Origin: Allolobophora icterica
Taxonomy: Eukaryota > Annelida > Clitellata > Crassiclitellata > Lumbricidae
DNA: 64,000 nucleotides
Direction of reading: 5' to 3'
Assembly (NCBI GenBank): GCA_963556255.1
Contig: OY744615.1
Span: forward strand, 14,146,531-14,210,530
This document shows positions 53,276 to 64,000 of the stretch, piece by piece (the stretch's first letter is position 1; every line of letters begins with the position of its first letter). The notes below the pieces were generated by a model. It was not told the origin of the DNA, ran no database searches, and worked only from the letters and a program-made list of their open reading frames with translations. A program made the position numbers and the translations under genes.

Positions 53276-53581
53276 GTCATTATCATATTTCATTGTACTT
53301 CAAGCTTAAAAGTGATATATGCCTCTTAGTTACAAACAATGCAGAGCTATGCAAGAGACTATGTCTCAATAGGATTACACATTAATAGTTGTTACCAGAA
53401 ACACATCTTTACTCTCGCTTTGACTCCAGTCAAAGCTGGTACTACATTTCGTGAGTGTGAAGGGATGAAAGACATTCCAGCTTAGCAATATCTGTTATGT
53501 ATAATTATTATCATAACAGGTTAGCCAATGTTATGTAATATCATGTGTATTTCTAGATCTACACATCTAAACTCAACTGCC

Positions 53582-53905
53582 CCATTCAAGTTGTCCCAGG
53601 AAGAATCAACTCCACAAGTCATTTATCCTATGTTATGTAATTTCTTGTGTATTTCTAGATATACACTTATCTAAACCCCCCTTCAATTTGTCCTAAGAAG
53701 AATCAACTCCTCAAGTCATTTTGTCCCAGGAAGAATCAACTGCCCCATTCATTTGGTCCCAGGAAGAATCAACTCCACCAGTAATAAAAACAATAAACTC
53801 CCCATTCGATTTGTCCTAGGAAGAATCAACTCCACCAGTAATAAAAACAATAAATTCCCCATTCGATTTGTCCTAGGAAGAATCAACTCCGACAGTCAGT
53901 ATACT
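53582..53905. repeat. Minisatellite in P element: AGGAAGAATCAACTCC units
   Basis: Six to seven units carry TTTGTCCTAGGAAGAATCAA followed by CTCC. The last two are ~65-bp duplicates that also include AGTAATAAAAACAATAAA. Copied identically at 63141-63464. Confidence 0.9.
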
Positions 53906-53929
53906 GTATATCTTGGGATAAATAGACTC

Positions 53930-54104
53930 CGGGAGTGTGGGCGTGGTGGCTCAGTGGTAAGTTCGGCGCCTTGCTCGTGGCGCTTCGGCGTGAAAATTCC
54001 GGCACAGTATCAAATACTGTAGTCGGGAGCGCCTCTGAGTAGTAGTTGACTTCGAGCGGCGCTATAGAAATATCCGGAATAAATAAATAAATAAATAAAT
54101 AAAG
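53930..54104 (+). mobile_element. tRNA-derived SINE nested in P element copy 1
   Basis: GTGGTGGCTCAGTGGTAAG is A-box-like. The 3' part reads GGGAGCGCCTCTGAGTAGTA then CGGCGCTATAGAAATATCC with an (AAAT)n tail. This 3' end parallels that of LINE C (GGGAGCGCTCCTGAGTAGAT...GGCGCTATATAAG), its likely mobilising partner. Confidence 0.75.
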
Positions 54105-54279
54105 TTTAAAACGGAGAGTATTCTGACTGCTACACCGGCTGTTCGAGCATTGGCATCCTGCGACTGATCACGCATACCGCTGGGAGCGCTGCAGTCGCCA
54201 TAGACTATACGCGCATTACAGCGCTGACCATTGAAATACGGCCCAGTTAGACTTCTGGCTACGCTTTATCTATTCTGTG

Positions 54280-54590
54280 ATAAAAGTCATACAAATGCCA
54301 GCTATGTCAGAAATCATTTGTTTTAGAGAGTATTCTCAATCGTCACATGAGAACCCATACTGGAGGAAACCAAACATGTGCCACATATGTATGAAATTAT
54401 TCACACAATCTGGCAAACTAACAATGCACATGAAAGCACACACAGAAGAAAACCAAACATAATATGTCATTTATGCAATAAAGCTTTCAGAAGAAAAGAC
54501 ACACCAAGCATCTAAAATGGCATGCTCAAGTAAAGCCATCTGATTTAGAGAAGCAATTACCAACCTTAATATCATATTTGCCTAATTAAA
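54280..54590 (+). pseudogene. C-terminal fingers of the C2H2 gene, right of the P element
   Basis: [20 protein letters not shown], then MCHICMKLFTQSGKLTMHMK and ICHLCNKAFRRKD continue the finger array. After a gap HLKWHAQVKPSDLEKQLP and a short tail lead to TAA at 54588-54590. Single-base losses at ~54366 and ~54455 and a larger deletion at ~54500 break the frame. The tail looks like the true C-terminus of the zinc-finger protein. Confidence 0.75.
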
Positions 54591-54628
54591 TTGTGATGTT
54601 TACAACCTCTTCAAGAAATTTGTGACTG

Positions 54629-55222
54629 ATGAAAGCATCTACTTCAACATCTACTAAAACTAATAATAGATGCAATGTATGTGAAGCAAATGCTGGATCA
54701 GGCAATATGTCTTATAGATGTAACCTATGCTTGGGCCTATGGCATGTAAAATGCTACAGTAAACAAATTCATGGGATACCTAATGATAACAACTGGTTTT
54801 GCTGCTACTGTGCGGATGAAGCATTTCCATTTAATCACATTGTTGAACAAAACAGCTACTTGATGGCACTAGATGGCACTACTTGCCATCACTACAGCTA
54901 CTTGATGGCACTTGACCTTGATACTTTAAAAATTGACTCGTTGATTAATCTACCAAGACTAGAACTTTCTGCTGATAATCTTAATCACAGACATCTTATT
55001 AATAGACAGGAAATAGACCCAGACAGCAACTATTATAATGAGAACCAGAATCGGGCTTTGTATATTAGCCCCTCACAAGTAATGAATAAATTTTGCAAAC
55101 ATGTTAATAAGTTGTCAGTGATGCACATAAATTGTAGAAGTATAGGATCCAAATTACAGGATATACAACTACTTTTGACTCAGGCCCCTGATACTAGCGG
55201 TAACAGAGACTTGGCTGGATAA
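54629..55222 (+). pseudogene. LINE B ORF2, N-terminal piece: PHD finger and endonuclease start
   Basis: From ATG 54629 it reads a full C4HC3 PHD-type finger: CNVCEANAGSGNMSYRCNLC, LWHVKC, WFCCYC. Then a linker shared in style with LINE A (DPDSNYYNENQ, SPSQVMNKF), and the endonuclease start MHINCRSIGSKLQDIQ. A frameshift at ~55185-55200 moves TETWLDNL into another frame. PHD fingers in other proteins bind histone H3 tails; whether this one does is unknown. Confidence 0.85.
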
Positions 55223-55317
55223 TCTGGATGATAATACTTTAATTCTCCCTGGATATAAATTTATTAGTAAACCGAGAATTGCTCGTGGGGGAGGAGGAGT
55301 GGGAATATTTCTAAAAA

Positions 55318-57981
55318 ATGGTATCACATTTCAGGAAGTTGACTAATGTTTCTTCTAGCATCTTGTCTTATGAGGCACTATTTATAACAGTGCCTCAACT
55401 TACAGGGCCTGATCTTCTTGTGGGAGTGATATACCGTCCCCCTGACCAGCCCTTAGAGGTATTTAATACTGAAATGGGCCTATTACTTCCATTAGTAAGT
55501 AAGAAAACAAAAAAAGTCATTCTCCTGGGTGACTTTAATGTAAACTTGCTAAAATACTGTGATCATGCTCTAACTCAAGAATTTCTTAACCTTATTCTGT
55601 CATCTCATTTTCTACCGTCTGTTGATTGTCCTACAAGGATAACAGAATTTACTGTTAGTCTTATAGACAATGTTTTTACAAACTTTTGGCAAGATATAAT
55701 TGACCCGCTAGTATTGGTAACGGATATATCGGACCACTTGCCTATTATTGTATGGATTGGAAATGGAAATGGTAAGAGTTGGACCTCTGGGAAAACCAGT
55801 ATGACCTATCGAGTATTCGGAGTAATTAATGACAAACTTATTGAGCAATTTAATGAAGCACTTAATGTGCTTGACTGGTCCCCTGTAAGAATAGCTATTG
55901 AAAACAATAATGCTGAAACTGCCTATGATTTGTTCCATAATAAATATATAGAAATTTATGACGATATATTTCCTCTGGCCAATAAGATACACAAAAAGAA
56001 TGAACCATGCAAGCCATGGATGACTAAAGGACTACTAAAATCTTGTAGGATGAAGGATAAACTATACTTAAAATATATCAAATCCCCAACTGATGAGAAT
56101 AAGCGCAAATATAAAGCCTACCGCAATAAATTCAAACAACTGAGGACTAAAGCAGAAAAGCTATTCTATTCAAATGAGTTTCTTACTCATGCGCAAAACA
56201 TGAGGAAAACTTGGGACATCATTAAATCTATAATTAACAAAACGGATAGAGGGACTCTTGTTGACTCAATAAAAATTAATGGTAATATAAATAGAGACCC
56301 TCAAACAATGGCGCAGGCATTTAATGAATACTTTGCTGGAGTTGGGCAAGCATTGGCTGACAAAATTCCAAATTCCAATAATACATATGACAAGTACATG
56401 AATGTATCCGTGCAAAGCTCCTTTGTGTGCAATGCTACAACCCCAGAGGAGATTATAACCCTTGGTAAATCTATAAAGTTTACTCGTAGCACAGGTCCTG
56501 ATGAAATTGACCCATTAATAGCAGTACAAACGCTAGGTACTACTGCTAAAATTCTTTCGGATATTATTAACTGCTCCTTCTCAACTGGGGTTGTTCCTTC
56601 TGGGTTGAAATTATCCAAGGTTGTGCCAATTTTTAAGCAAGGTGACAGGCAGGAGGTGTCGAACTATCGACCAATCTCTATACTTTCTTACTTCTCAAAA
56701 ATTATGGAAAAGGCTATGCATCAAAGACTAAACAATTTTGTAGAAAAAATGAACATCCTCTATCCAAACCAGCACGGCTTTCGATCAGGACACTCAACTG
56801 ATATATCACTGATAAATATGCAAGACCTAATCTTAAAAGCAATAGATGAAAATAAGTTCTCAGTGGGAATATTCTTGGACCTGGCTAAGGCATTTGACAC
56901 TGTGGACCATAAACTATTGCTGAGCAAATTAGAAAAATATGGAGTAAGGGGACCTCCACTAATGTGGTTTAAAAGTTACTTAAACCAACGTTTTCAAATG
57001 GTTCAATGTAATTATGCCAAATCGTCATGGAAAGTTATGAAATATGGTGTGCCACAAGGCTCAAATCTTGGCCCCTTACTCTTCCTAATATATATAAACG
57101 ACCTCCCCAATTCTTCTAGCATTTTAAAATTCATCCTTTTTGCAGATGACACTAATGTATTTTATTCCAGTGAATCCTTAGGCCAACTTGTAGATACAAT
57201 AAATGAAGAACTAAAAACAGTAGCTGACTGGTTTAGAGTCAATCGGCTCTCACTAAATGTGAAAAAGACTTGTTTTATTATATTTCGATCTGCTAAAAAG
57301 TCACTTCCGCCACTCCTAAACTCCCTCATGATAGATGATATAACAATCAGTCAAGTGCAATCCACTAAATTTCTTGGGATCATTATTGATGAATGCTTAA
57401 CATGGAAACATCATATCAATGCTGTGGCTATGAAAGTAGCTAAGAATATAGGTATACTGTCTAAAATATCGTATCTTATACCTGCCCATATACGGAAAAG
57501 CTTGTACTACACATTAATATACTCATACCTTACTTATGGTAATATTATCTGGGCATCTACATATATCACAAGATTGAAGAAACTCTCAACACTGCAAAAA
57601 AGGGCTGTAAGAGTAATTGCACTTGACAAACGATATTCTCATACTAATATTAGATTCGCTGAATATAACATTATAAAATTTCTAGATATAAATACTATGC
57701 AAGTATTTATAATCATGTATAAATATTTCAATAATTTGCTACCAAATTCTTTTCCTAGGCTTTTTACTAAAATAACTGAAATACATAGTCATTTTACAAG
57801 GTCAACCATGGCAGTATCTAAAATATATACAAGAACTAATTATTACCGATTTTCCCTTCGTTCTACTGGACCTAGAATATGGAATACTATACCACTGAGC
57901 ATCCGACATCTAGCCACAATTAGTAGCTTTAAAAAACAATGGATAAAATATTTAAATGCCAAAGGAGCCTACCAGGTCTAA
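55318..57981 (+). pseudogene. LINE B ORF2, main part: endonuclease and reverse transcriptase
   Basis: After a second frameshift at ~55325-55345 the frame is open for about 880 residues. It contains VGVIYRPP, GDFNVNLL, SLIDNVF and SDHLPI (endonuclease), then NYRPISIL, GFRSGHST, DLAKAFDTVDHK, GVPQGSNLGPLLF and FADDTNVF (RT), and the thumb region to TAA 57979-57981. The RT is intact. The whole protein cannot be made because of the two upstream frameshifts. Confidence 0.9.
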
Positions 57982-58402
57982 AAACATGATTGGGAATTCT
58001 TGGTCTGCATGGGATATCAATGCTGATCCAGCTTTGCTAACTGATTGCTAAATGTTTGTTAACTTGTTTGGTGCTGTAAACCAATGATAAATAATGCAAT
58101 TGCCATCAATATGTAGATGGAATGTGGGTTACCCTAATATAGCGGGGCTTACGCCCCTTTTGGGTCGCCCTTGTTCCCGGTCCAGTGCAAAATGTGCTAA
58201 TTCAGTCATAATGCTTAACATACAGTATTAACTCATTATTTAGAAAGTATAACTGCAAAGGTTCTAATGTTATTTTCAAACTTTACATATCAAATGAATG
58301 AATGTATTAACATCATTGCTTTAATATTTCGCATATTATGATGATACGTGCACTGTTCAAGGAACAATAAAGATTGATTTGATTTGATTGATTTGATTTG
58401 AA

Positions 58403-59177
58403 AGTGTAATCAATTGAGGCTGAGGGCCGTTTATGACATAACCTTATGGATGTGGTTATTCAGTGAATTGTTTGAAATAGAGCAGGAATTTAGATAGCAC
58501 TATTCCAACCGTGGCAATACTCCACTGGATGAATTATTTAGCAGCCTATGCTGTTTTTTTAGAACTACTAAAGCATCAAACAGTTACAAATTACTTTCTA
58601 TTTTAATTTCTAAGAAATTACATGTTGCAGAGTTTCGAAGGGAAACAACGATTTTATGGATCACATAGATCACCGCAAAGTTTATTTTCATGAGATATTG
58701 ATTGATTTCGGTACCTTATATTAATTTTTAATTATTTTATTGTTATAAATTTTGGTTTATAATTTCTGATGGTGACTTGCTTATTGGAGCATTGATTTAA
58801 TTTTTATACTTTGATGTAATTTCTACTTTGCACAAAATGCAGCATACCAGAATGACAGTTTACAACTTTACAGTATTTGAAAAGGTTTTTCATTTATGTT
58901 AGAACTATACGGCCATAGAGTGTGCTAATTAAACGGCGGTTGGCGCTAATAAACTTAAAACTTATTGTTGTATCCACTGATGCATTGTCATATTAACAAT
59001 AGCTTTTACAGCAATTAGTTTAGGAAAATCTTTTGAAATATGAGGATGGCCCTTGTACTGCGCCTCTTCCTGGTTAGACGGACAACGATAATTACCATAG
59101 ACTGGTTTGGACACCAGTCCCACCCACATGACTGTTTCCGCTCCGCTTCTTTGCACGCCCAGTGTACACGGTCGAAC
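58403..59177. other. Unrecognised flank ending exactly at P element copy 2
   Basis: AT-rich, becoming CpG-richer in the last 150 bp. It ends ...ACACGGTCGAAC, then the P terminus. No gene or TE recognised. It would be the hybrid-insertion target if the duplication model holds. Confidence 0.5.
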
Positions 59178-59348
59178 CACAGAATAAATAAAGCGTAGCC
59201 AGAAGTCTAACTGGGCCGTTTTAATGTAACGTGGAAAATTATTCTATAATTTGTAGTCTATGCACGTCGGCCATATTTGCGTGATGGTGTTTCAGAGCAT
59301 CTGTTAACTTTTTCACTGTTATTTTATGCTATTAAATTCAATGAAATA

Positions 59349-61006
59349 ATGAATACGAGAACGTCTGGCAGTGAGCATTGTGCAGCGATAGGTTGCACAA
59401 ACAATCGATTGAAAAAGAAATGTTTGTCATTCTTCCGCTTCCCGAAAGATGAAACAAGGTAATGTAATCGGGTGCGTAGTGAATCGCCGAATCCCGAATC
59501 CCTTAAACGAATTTCAGCCGGATCCACGAAATCGATTTTCTTTAGACTAAAACTAAGAATAAACATGTAAATAGGTAGTATATCGAGGCTACGAGCGCGA
59601 TACATAGGCTTAATTAGGACTGACATACGTTCTATAAAACTGCTTTCAGGGAATCGGGATTCGGGACGACCACATGTCATCTACAATTAGGCTGTTATTT
59701 TGTTTAGTTAAGAAAAGATATAGACACTCTTGATACAAATAACGCGTAAAAGTGAAATGAGGATATTTAGGCCTACTGCAGTCCTGAATAAATTGAGTAG
59801 TTGAATCCGGTGAGATCATGATAATGGATAAACAGATTCTGCCCTGCTTTGGAAGGAAAATGTTATTATTCTCATGCATGAGTGGAATGCTGGATTCAAT
59901 TTGTCATCAGAGGGTAAGTGTAAAATGCAGAATAACTCGAATGTTATGTTTGTAGCTAAGTAATGTGCTACAAAATATTCATCATGAATATAGTTGTGTA
60001 ATAAGCCACAGTATCATGGTAAGTAATTGCTAATCAATTCTTCATAAGCAATTTTTTGTTTTTCTATGTTGTTGACAGGTGCAAGAAATGGGTTCAGAAT
60101 ACGAGGCGACAAGATCTTTTAGACGTGTCATGTGATCGCCTGAATAAAGGTTACGTCCTTTGTGCAGACCATTTTGAGGACAGTCAGTTTAACAACCGAC
60201 AGTCCAAGAATCGGCTGACTTGGAATGCTGTACCAACAATATTCGCTGTTCCGAATCCACCACCACTGCGAACGCCTAAGAGGAAGCCACCGACATCGCG
60301 AACTTACCAGCCAGCCTCAAAAAGAAGACGGACAAACATTGAATCCAGCATGGTCAGTGATGAAGGTCTCGAACAAACTGCCATTGTAACTGTTCCGAGT
60401 GATCAAATTACTCTTCCTTGTGTAACTCTTAACTACGTGACCAGTGGTAGGGATGATAGCAATTCAACTTCGTCTGTTCTTCCTGTGCCATTCGAGAGTC
60501 ATGAAGGAACGGGGCGATGTGCTAGGTCGTCGCCACGGAAACAAGAACTGCAAAGATCGCTCAACAGAATGCGTGTCAAGCTGCATAGAACTAACGTGAA
60601 GCTATCAGCTGCTTCAGTCTCAACGCCAGGACTAACAAAGGACGAGTTACTGACGGAAATTGCCAAGTACGTGAACGGTCCTGTGTACAGTTTCATTGCA
60701 GCTCAACTGAAGTTCAGTGGTGTTTCTGCTCGTGGTAGGAGGTGGGATGACGAAGGAAAGTTGTTAGCATTGTCACTGTACTATAAGAGTCCGCAGGCAT
60801 ACCGATTACTGGCAAAGTTGTTTGTTTTGCCATGTAAGACAAGTCTGTGTAACTGGGTTAAAAATTTCAGCGTTACTTGTGGTTTTTCTGATGTGATTAT
60901 AACTGTTATGCAGGAAAAGGTTGCTACATTGTCGCCAGATAATCGCTGTTGTGTTTTATTACTTGACGAGATGATGCTACGTAGTACGCCGTGGTCTAAC
61001 GTATGA
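59349..61006 (+). CDS. P transposase THAP part, copy 2 (exons 59349-59458 + 60079-61006)
   Basis: Same two-exon structure, THAP residues and early stop as 49790-51447. The intron inside the THAP finger and its splice sites are preserved. See copy 1 for domains. Identical sequence suggests a recent duplication or a collapsed/duplicated assembly. Confidence 0.85.
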
Positions 61007-62672
61007 TAGGCGCTTTGATAGTATTATCGGCTACGAAGACTTTGGTGCTAACTGTCAGAGTAATGCTCTTGCCTCCAGTTGTCTTTGTTTCATGGTTCGT
61101 GGGCTGCGTGACAATTGGAAACAACCTTTTGCATTCATGTTTTCATCATCTGCTGTAAAGGCTGATAAAGTGCAGAGTTTACTACTAGATTGTTTATCAC
61201 AACTACATGCAATTGGACTTAACGTGAAAGCTGTGATTAGTGATCAAGGCTCAAACTTTGTTGCAGCCTATAAGCAAATGGGTGTTACTGTTACTGAACC
61301 ATTTATCAAAGTAAATGATAAGACTGTATTTGTGTTTTACGATCCTTGTCATCTACTAAAAAGTGCAAGAAATGTGTTGGAAAAAAATACTGTGCACAGC
61401 GGCAAAAATGTTGCAACAATGGAACATGTTAAAAGTTTATACAGTCTTGATGCCAAGCGAAACTACCGCTTAGCACCGCGTCTGAGCAGCCAACATGTTC
61501 ATTTGACATCGTTTTCTAAGATGCGAGTTAAACTTGCTGCACAAACACTAAGTCATTCTGTAGCTGCGGCAATTGAAACAAATTGTTCTTTTGATTCATT
61601 GACACCTCTTGCTATGGGTACAGCTGAATATGCTGAGAAATTTGACACCCTTTTTGATTGCTTTAATAGTTCTGAAGTGTATTGTACAAAGGTTTGCAGA
61701 GGCAGCTTGTCCGCAAGATCAAAACACCGTTCTGTTTTGCTGGATATACAGTCCTGGTTGTCAACACTGCATGTGATAACTTTATCTACAGGACGTGATA
61801 TTACAACACAAGTTAAATGTTTTGATGGTTGGCGAAGTAATATTAATGCGTTGTTGTTACTGTGGAATGACTTATCGTCAAATCACGGCTTTAGATTTCT
61901 ATTGACACGGCGTCTTAATCAGGATCCTCTGGAGAACTTCTTTGGTGTTATTCGCCAGGCTGGTGGGTTTAATGCTAATCCAACCCCGTACCAGTTTCAG
62001 AACGCGTATCGCAAATCCTGTTTCAATAGTCTCCTGCAACCGAGTCATAGTGGCAATTGTTTTGGTGATGGTGATAATCTATTGGCAACATTATCTAAAT
62101 TGAGCACCGTTTCATCTCGTACTTTGGCATTGAAATCTGTCAGTTGCTCAATTGATTTTTCAGACTCTGACCTACCCGAACCTAGTGACTTATGTGAACA
62201 GAATGCGCTTATGTATGTTTGCGGATATTTGTTAAGAAAATTGTTTATCTGGCACAATTGTGATGCATGCAAAGCTGCATTTTGTGATACAAGCAATGAG
62301 TGCGACGATGACAGAAAAGTTTTCATGTCATTCAAAGCATACAAGTGTAACGATGCACGTGTGTTTCATTCATTGTATGTCCCATCAGTGTTATTTTATT
62401 CATTTATTTGTAAGTGCAATTGTGTGTTGTTGAAGCTTTTTGATTTGAAGAAAGCTTGCAAATTGTCTGACATTCGGCATAATGTGGTTGATGCTATAAT
62501 GGAAACAGTTCCGTTGCCTAGCAATTGCATGGAGCTTGATATTTCTAAGCTTTTGACAAGTTTCGTCAATTTAATGATTTTTTACAAAGTTAAGTTTTTC
62601 AATAGAGATGTGAAAGAGGTGAAAGTAAGTGGGAAGAAGAATAAGAAGTGTGCCATTTTGTGCCATAACTAA
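60975..62672 (+). pseudogene. P transposase catalytic part, copy 2, same frameshift
   Basis: Duplicate of 51416-53113 with the same indel, the same internal ATG (61092) and all downstream core motifs. Sharing the lesion shows that the frameshift predates the duplication. Confidence 0.85.
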
Positions 62673-63140
62673 CAGCATTTAATAATTTGGTGAAGTCGTC
62701 TAGAGTGGGCACCTTGCATGGCTGCCAAAACGAGTGTTTAATTAAGATCTTGATTGTACTGTCATGTTTCAAATTACTGCGTACTTGTCAGTTTGAATGA
62801 ATAAAGAAGATTATTTTTGTTATTATTTGTGGTTGTCATTATCATATTTCATTGTACTTCAAGCTTAAAAGTGATATATGCCTCTTAGTTACAAACAATG
62901 CAGAGCTATGCAAGAGACTATGTCTCAATAGGATTACACATTAATAGTTGTTACCAGAAACACATCTTTACTCTCGCTTTGACTCCAGTCAAAGCTGGTA
63001 CTACATTTCGTGAGTGTGAAGGGATGAAAGACATTCCAGCTTAGCAATATCTGTTATGTATAATTATTATCATAACAGGTTAGCCAATGTTATGTAATAT
63101 CATGTGTATTTCTAGATCTACACATCTAAACTCAACTGCC

Positions 63141-63464
63141 CCATTCAAGTTGTCCCAGGAAGAATCAACTCCACAAGTCATTTATCCTATGTTATGTAAT
63201 TTCTTGTGTATTTCTAGATATACACTTATCTAAACCCCCCTTCAATTTGTCCTAAGAAGAATCAACTCCTCAAGTCATTTTGTCCCAGGAAGAATCAACT
63301 GCCCCATTCATTTGGTCCCAGGAAGAATCAACTCCACCAGTAATAAAAACAATAAACTCCCCATTCGATTTGTCCTAGGAAGAATCAACTCCACCAGTAA
63401 TAAAAACAATAAATTCCCCATTCGATTTGTCCTAGGAAGAATCAACTCCGACAGTCAGTATACT
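63141..63464. repeat. Minisatellite in P element copy 2
   Basis: Identical duplicate of 53582-53905 (AGGAAGAATCAACTCC units). Confidence 0.9.
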
Positions 63465-63488
63465 GTATATCTTGGGATAAATAGACTC

Positions 63489-63663
63489 CGGGAGTGTGGG
63501 CGTGGTGGCTCAGTGGTAAGTTCGGCGCCTTGCTCGTGGCGCTTCGGCGTGAAAATTCCGGCACAGTATCAAATACTGTAGTCGGGAGCGCCTCTGAGTA
63601 GTAGTTGACTTCGAGCGGCGCTATAGAAATATCCGGAATAAATAAATAAATAAATAAATAAAG
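63489..63663 (+). mobile_element. tRNA-derived SINE nested in P element copy 2
   Basis: Duplicate of 53930-54104, including the (AAAT)n tail. Confidence 0.75.
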
Positions 63664-63838
63664 TTTAAAACGGAGAGTATTCTGACTGCTACACCGGCTG
63701 TTCGAGCATTGGCATCCTGCGACTGATCACGCATACCGCTGGGAGCGCTGCAGTCGCCATAGACTATACGCGCATTACAGCGCTGACCATTGAAATACGG
63801 CCCAGTTAGACTTCTGGCTACGCTTTATCTATTCTGTG

Positions 63839-64000
63839 ATAAAAGTCATACAAATGCCAGCTATGTCAGAAATCATTTGTTTTAGAGAGTATTCTCAATC
63901 GTCACATGAGAACCCATACTGGAGGAAACCAAACATGTGCCACATATGTATGAAATTATTCACACAATCTGGCAAACTAACAATGCACATGAAAGCACAC
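63839..64000 (+). pseudogene. Second copy of the C2H2 C-terminal fingers (runs off window)
   Basis: Same as 54280-54441: [20 protein letters not shown] and, after a frameshift, MCHICMKLFTQSGKLTMHMK. The duplication therefore extends past the end of the window. Confidence 0.85.

Larger units (their letters stand above)
49619..54279 (+). mobile_element. P-element/THAP transposon, copy 1 (4,661 bp)
   Basis: The 41-bp terminal inverted repeats start CACAGAATAAATAAAGCG (49619-49659) and end at 54239-54279, with one mismatch. ATAAAAG lies on both sides (49612-49618, 54280-54286). Counting the shared G gives GATAAAAG, the 8 bp expected for P elements. It carries a two-exon THAP-transposase gene, a SINE-like tail after the stop, a minisatellite and a SINE. 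Its insertion site is a finger linker in the C2H2 gene. Confidence 0.95.
54591..58402 (+). mobile_element. LINE B: Jockey-superfamily retrotransposon with PHD finger
   Basis: It follows the zinc-finger stop directly. It holds one ORF2-type reading frame broken at two points. The 3' end has AATAAAG and a GATTTGATTTGATTGATTT tail (58370-58402). No ORF1 is present, so it is 5'-truncated or single-ORF. The 5' boundary is approximate and no target duplication was recognised. RT and linker phrases resemble LINE A, but nucleotide similarity is low. Confidence 0.85.
59178..63838 (+). mobile_element. P-element/THAP transposon, copy 2 (duplicate of 49619-54279)
   Basis: Offset is exactly 9,559 bp over every landmark compared (TIRs, exons, stops, minisatellite, SINE). 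Open frames in both copies give identical proteins. The left flank (CGGTCGAAC) is unlike that of copy 1, but the right flank is the same as copy 1 and carries ATAAAAG and the finger fragment. It is therefore a duplicate with its right neighbour, not an independent insertion. Confidence 0.95.

Noticed and set aside
59178..63838. Second P element as an independent transposition
   Set aside because: It shares the right flank, the nested SINE, the minisatellite and the frameshift with copy 1, and lacks a matching target duplication on its left.

Overview
The window is metazoan genomic DNA: spliced exons with GT-AG introns, RNA-polymerase-III-type SINEs, Jockey-superfamily LINEs, hAT-like elements, a P-element/THAP transposon and a C2H2 zinc-finger gene. 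The repeat mix (SINE tails reading GGCGCTATA, P elements, PHD-bearing LINEs) suggests a marine invertebrate, possibly an echinoderm, hemichordate or cephalochordate. I cannot fix the species from sequence alone.

The left half (about 1-27.8 kb) is the 3' part of one plus-strand gene, an atrophin/RERE-family transcriptional co-regulator. Thirteen exons could be joined in frame. They run from the second half of the GATA-type zinc finger (3412) through a proline-rich and RS-rich region, the conserved atrophin block and an ALxxLxxY Atro box, to a stop codon at 26500-26502 and a long 3'UTR. The BAH, ELM2 and SANT exons must lie upstream of the window. The introns hold long simple repeats, minisatellites, tRNA-derived SINEs, LINE fragments and hAT-like elements with 8-bp target duplications, plus a CpG-rich block with an RFX X-box-like palindrome.

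From 28.3 to 37 kb the DNA is mobile or satellite: a ~30-bp satellite split by a truncated LINE, several non-autonomous DNA elements, and a 1.5-kb element carrying ten oriented copies of one short motif.

From 37.5 kb to the end is a C2H2 zinc-finger locus shredded by insertions. A structurally intact 7.3-kb LINE sits between 615-bp direct repeats. A 1.5-kb hAT-like element and a 4.66-kb P-element/THAP transposon are inserted in the finger array. A second LINE with a PHD finger follows the last finger. The P element and its right flank then occur again 9,559 bp downstream. The second copy starts exactly at the P-element terminus, which is the product expected from P-type hybrid-element insertion. 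Both P copies share one frameshift that separates an N-terminal THAP protein from the rest of the transposase.
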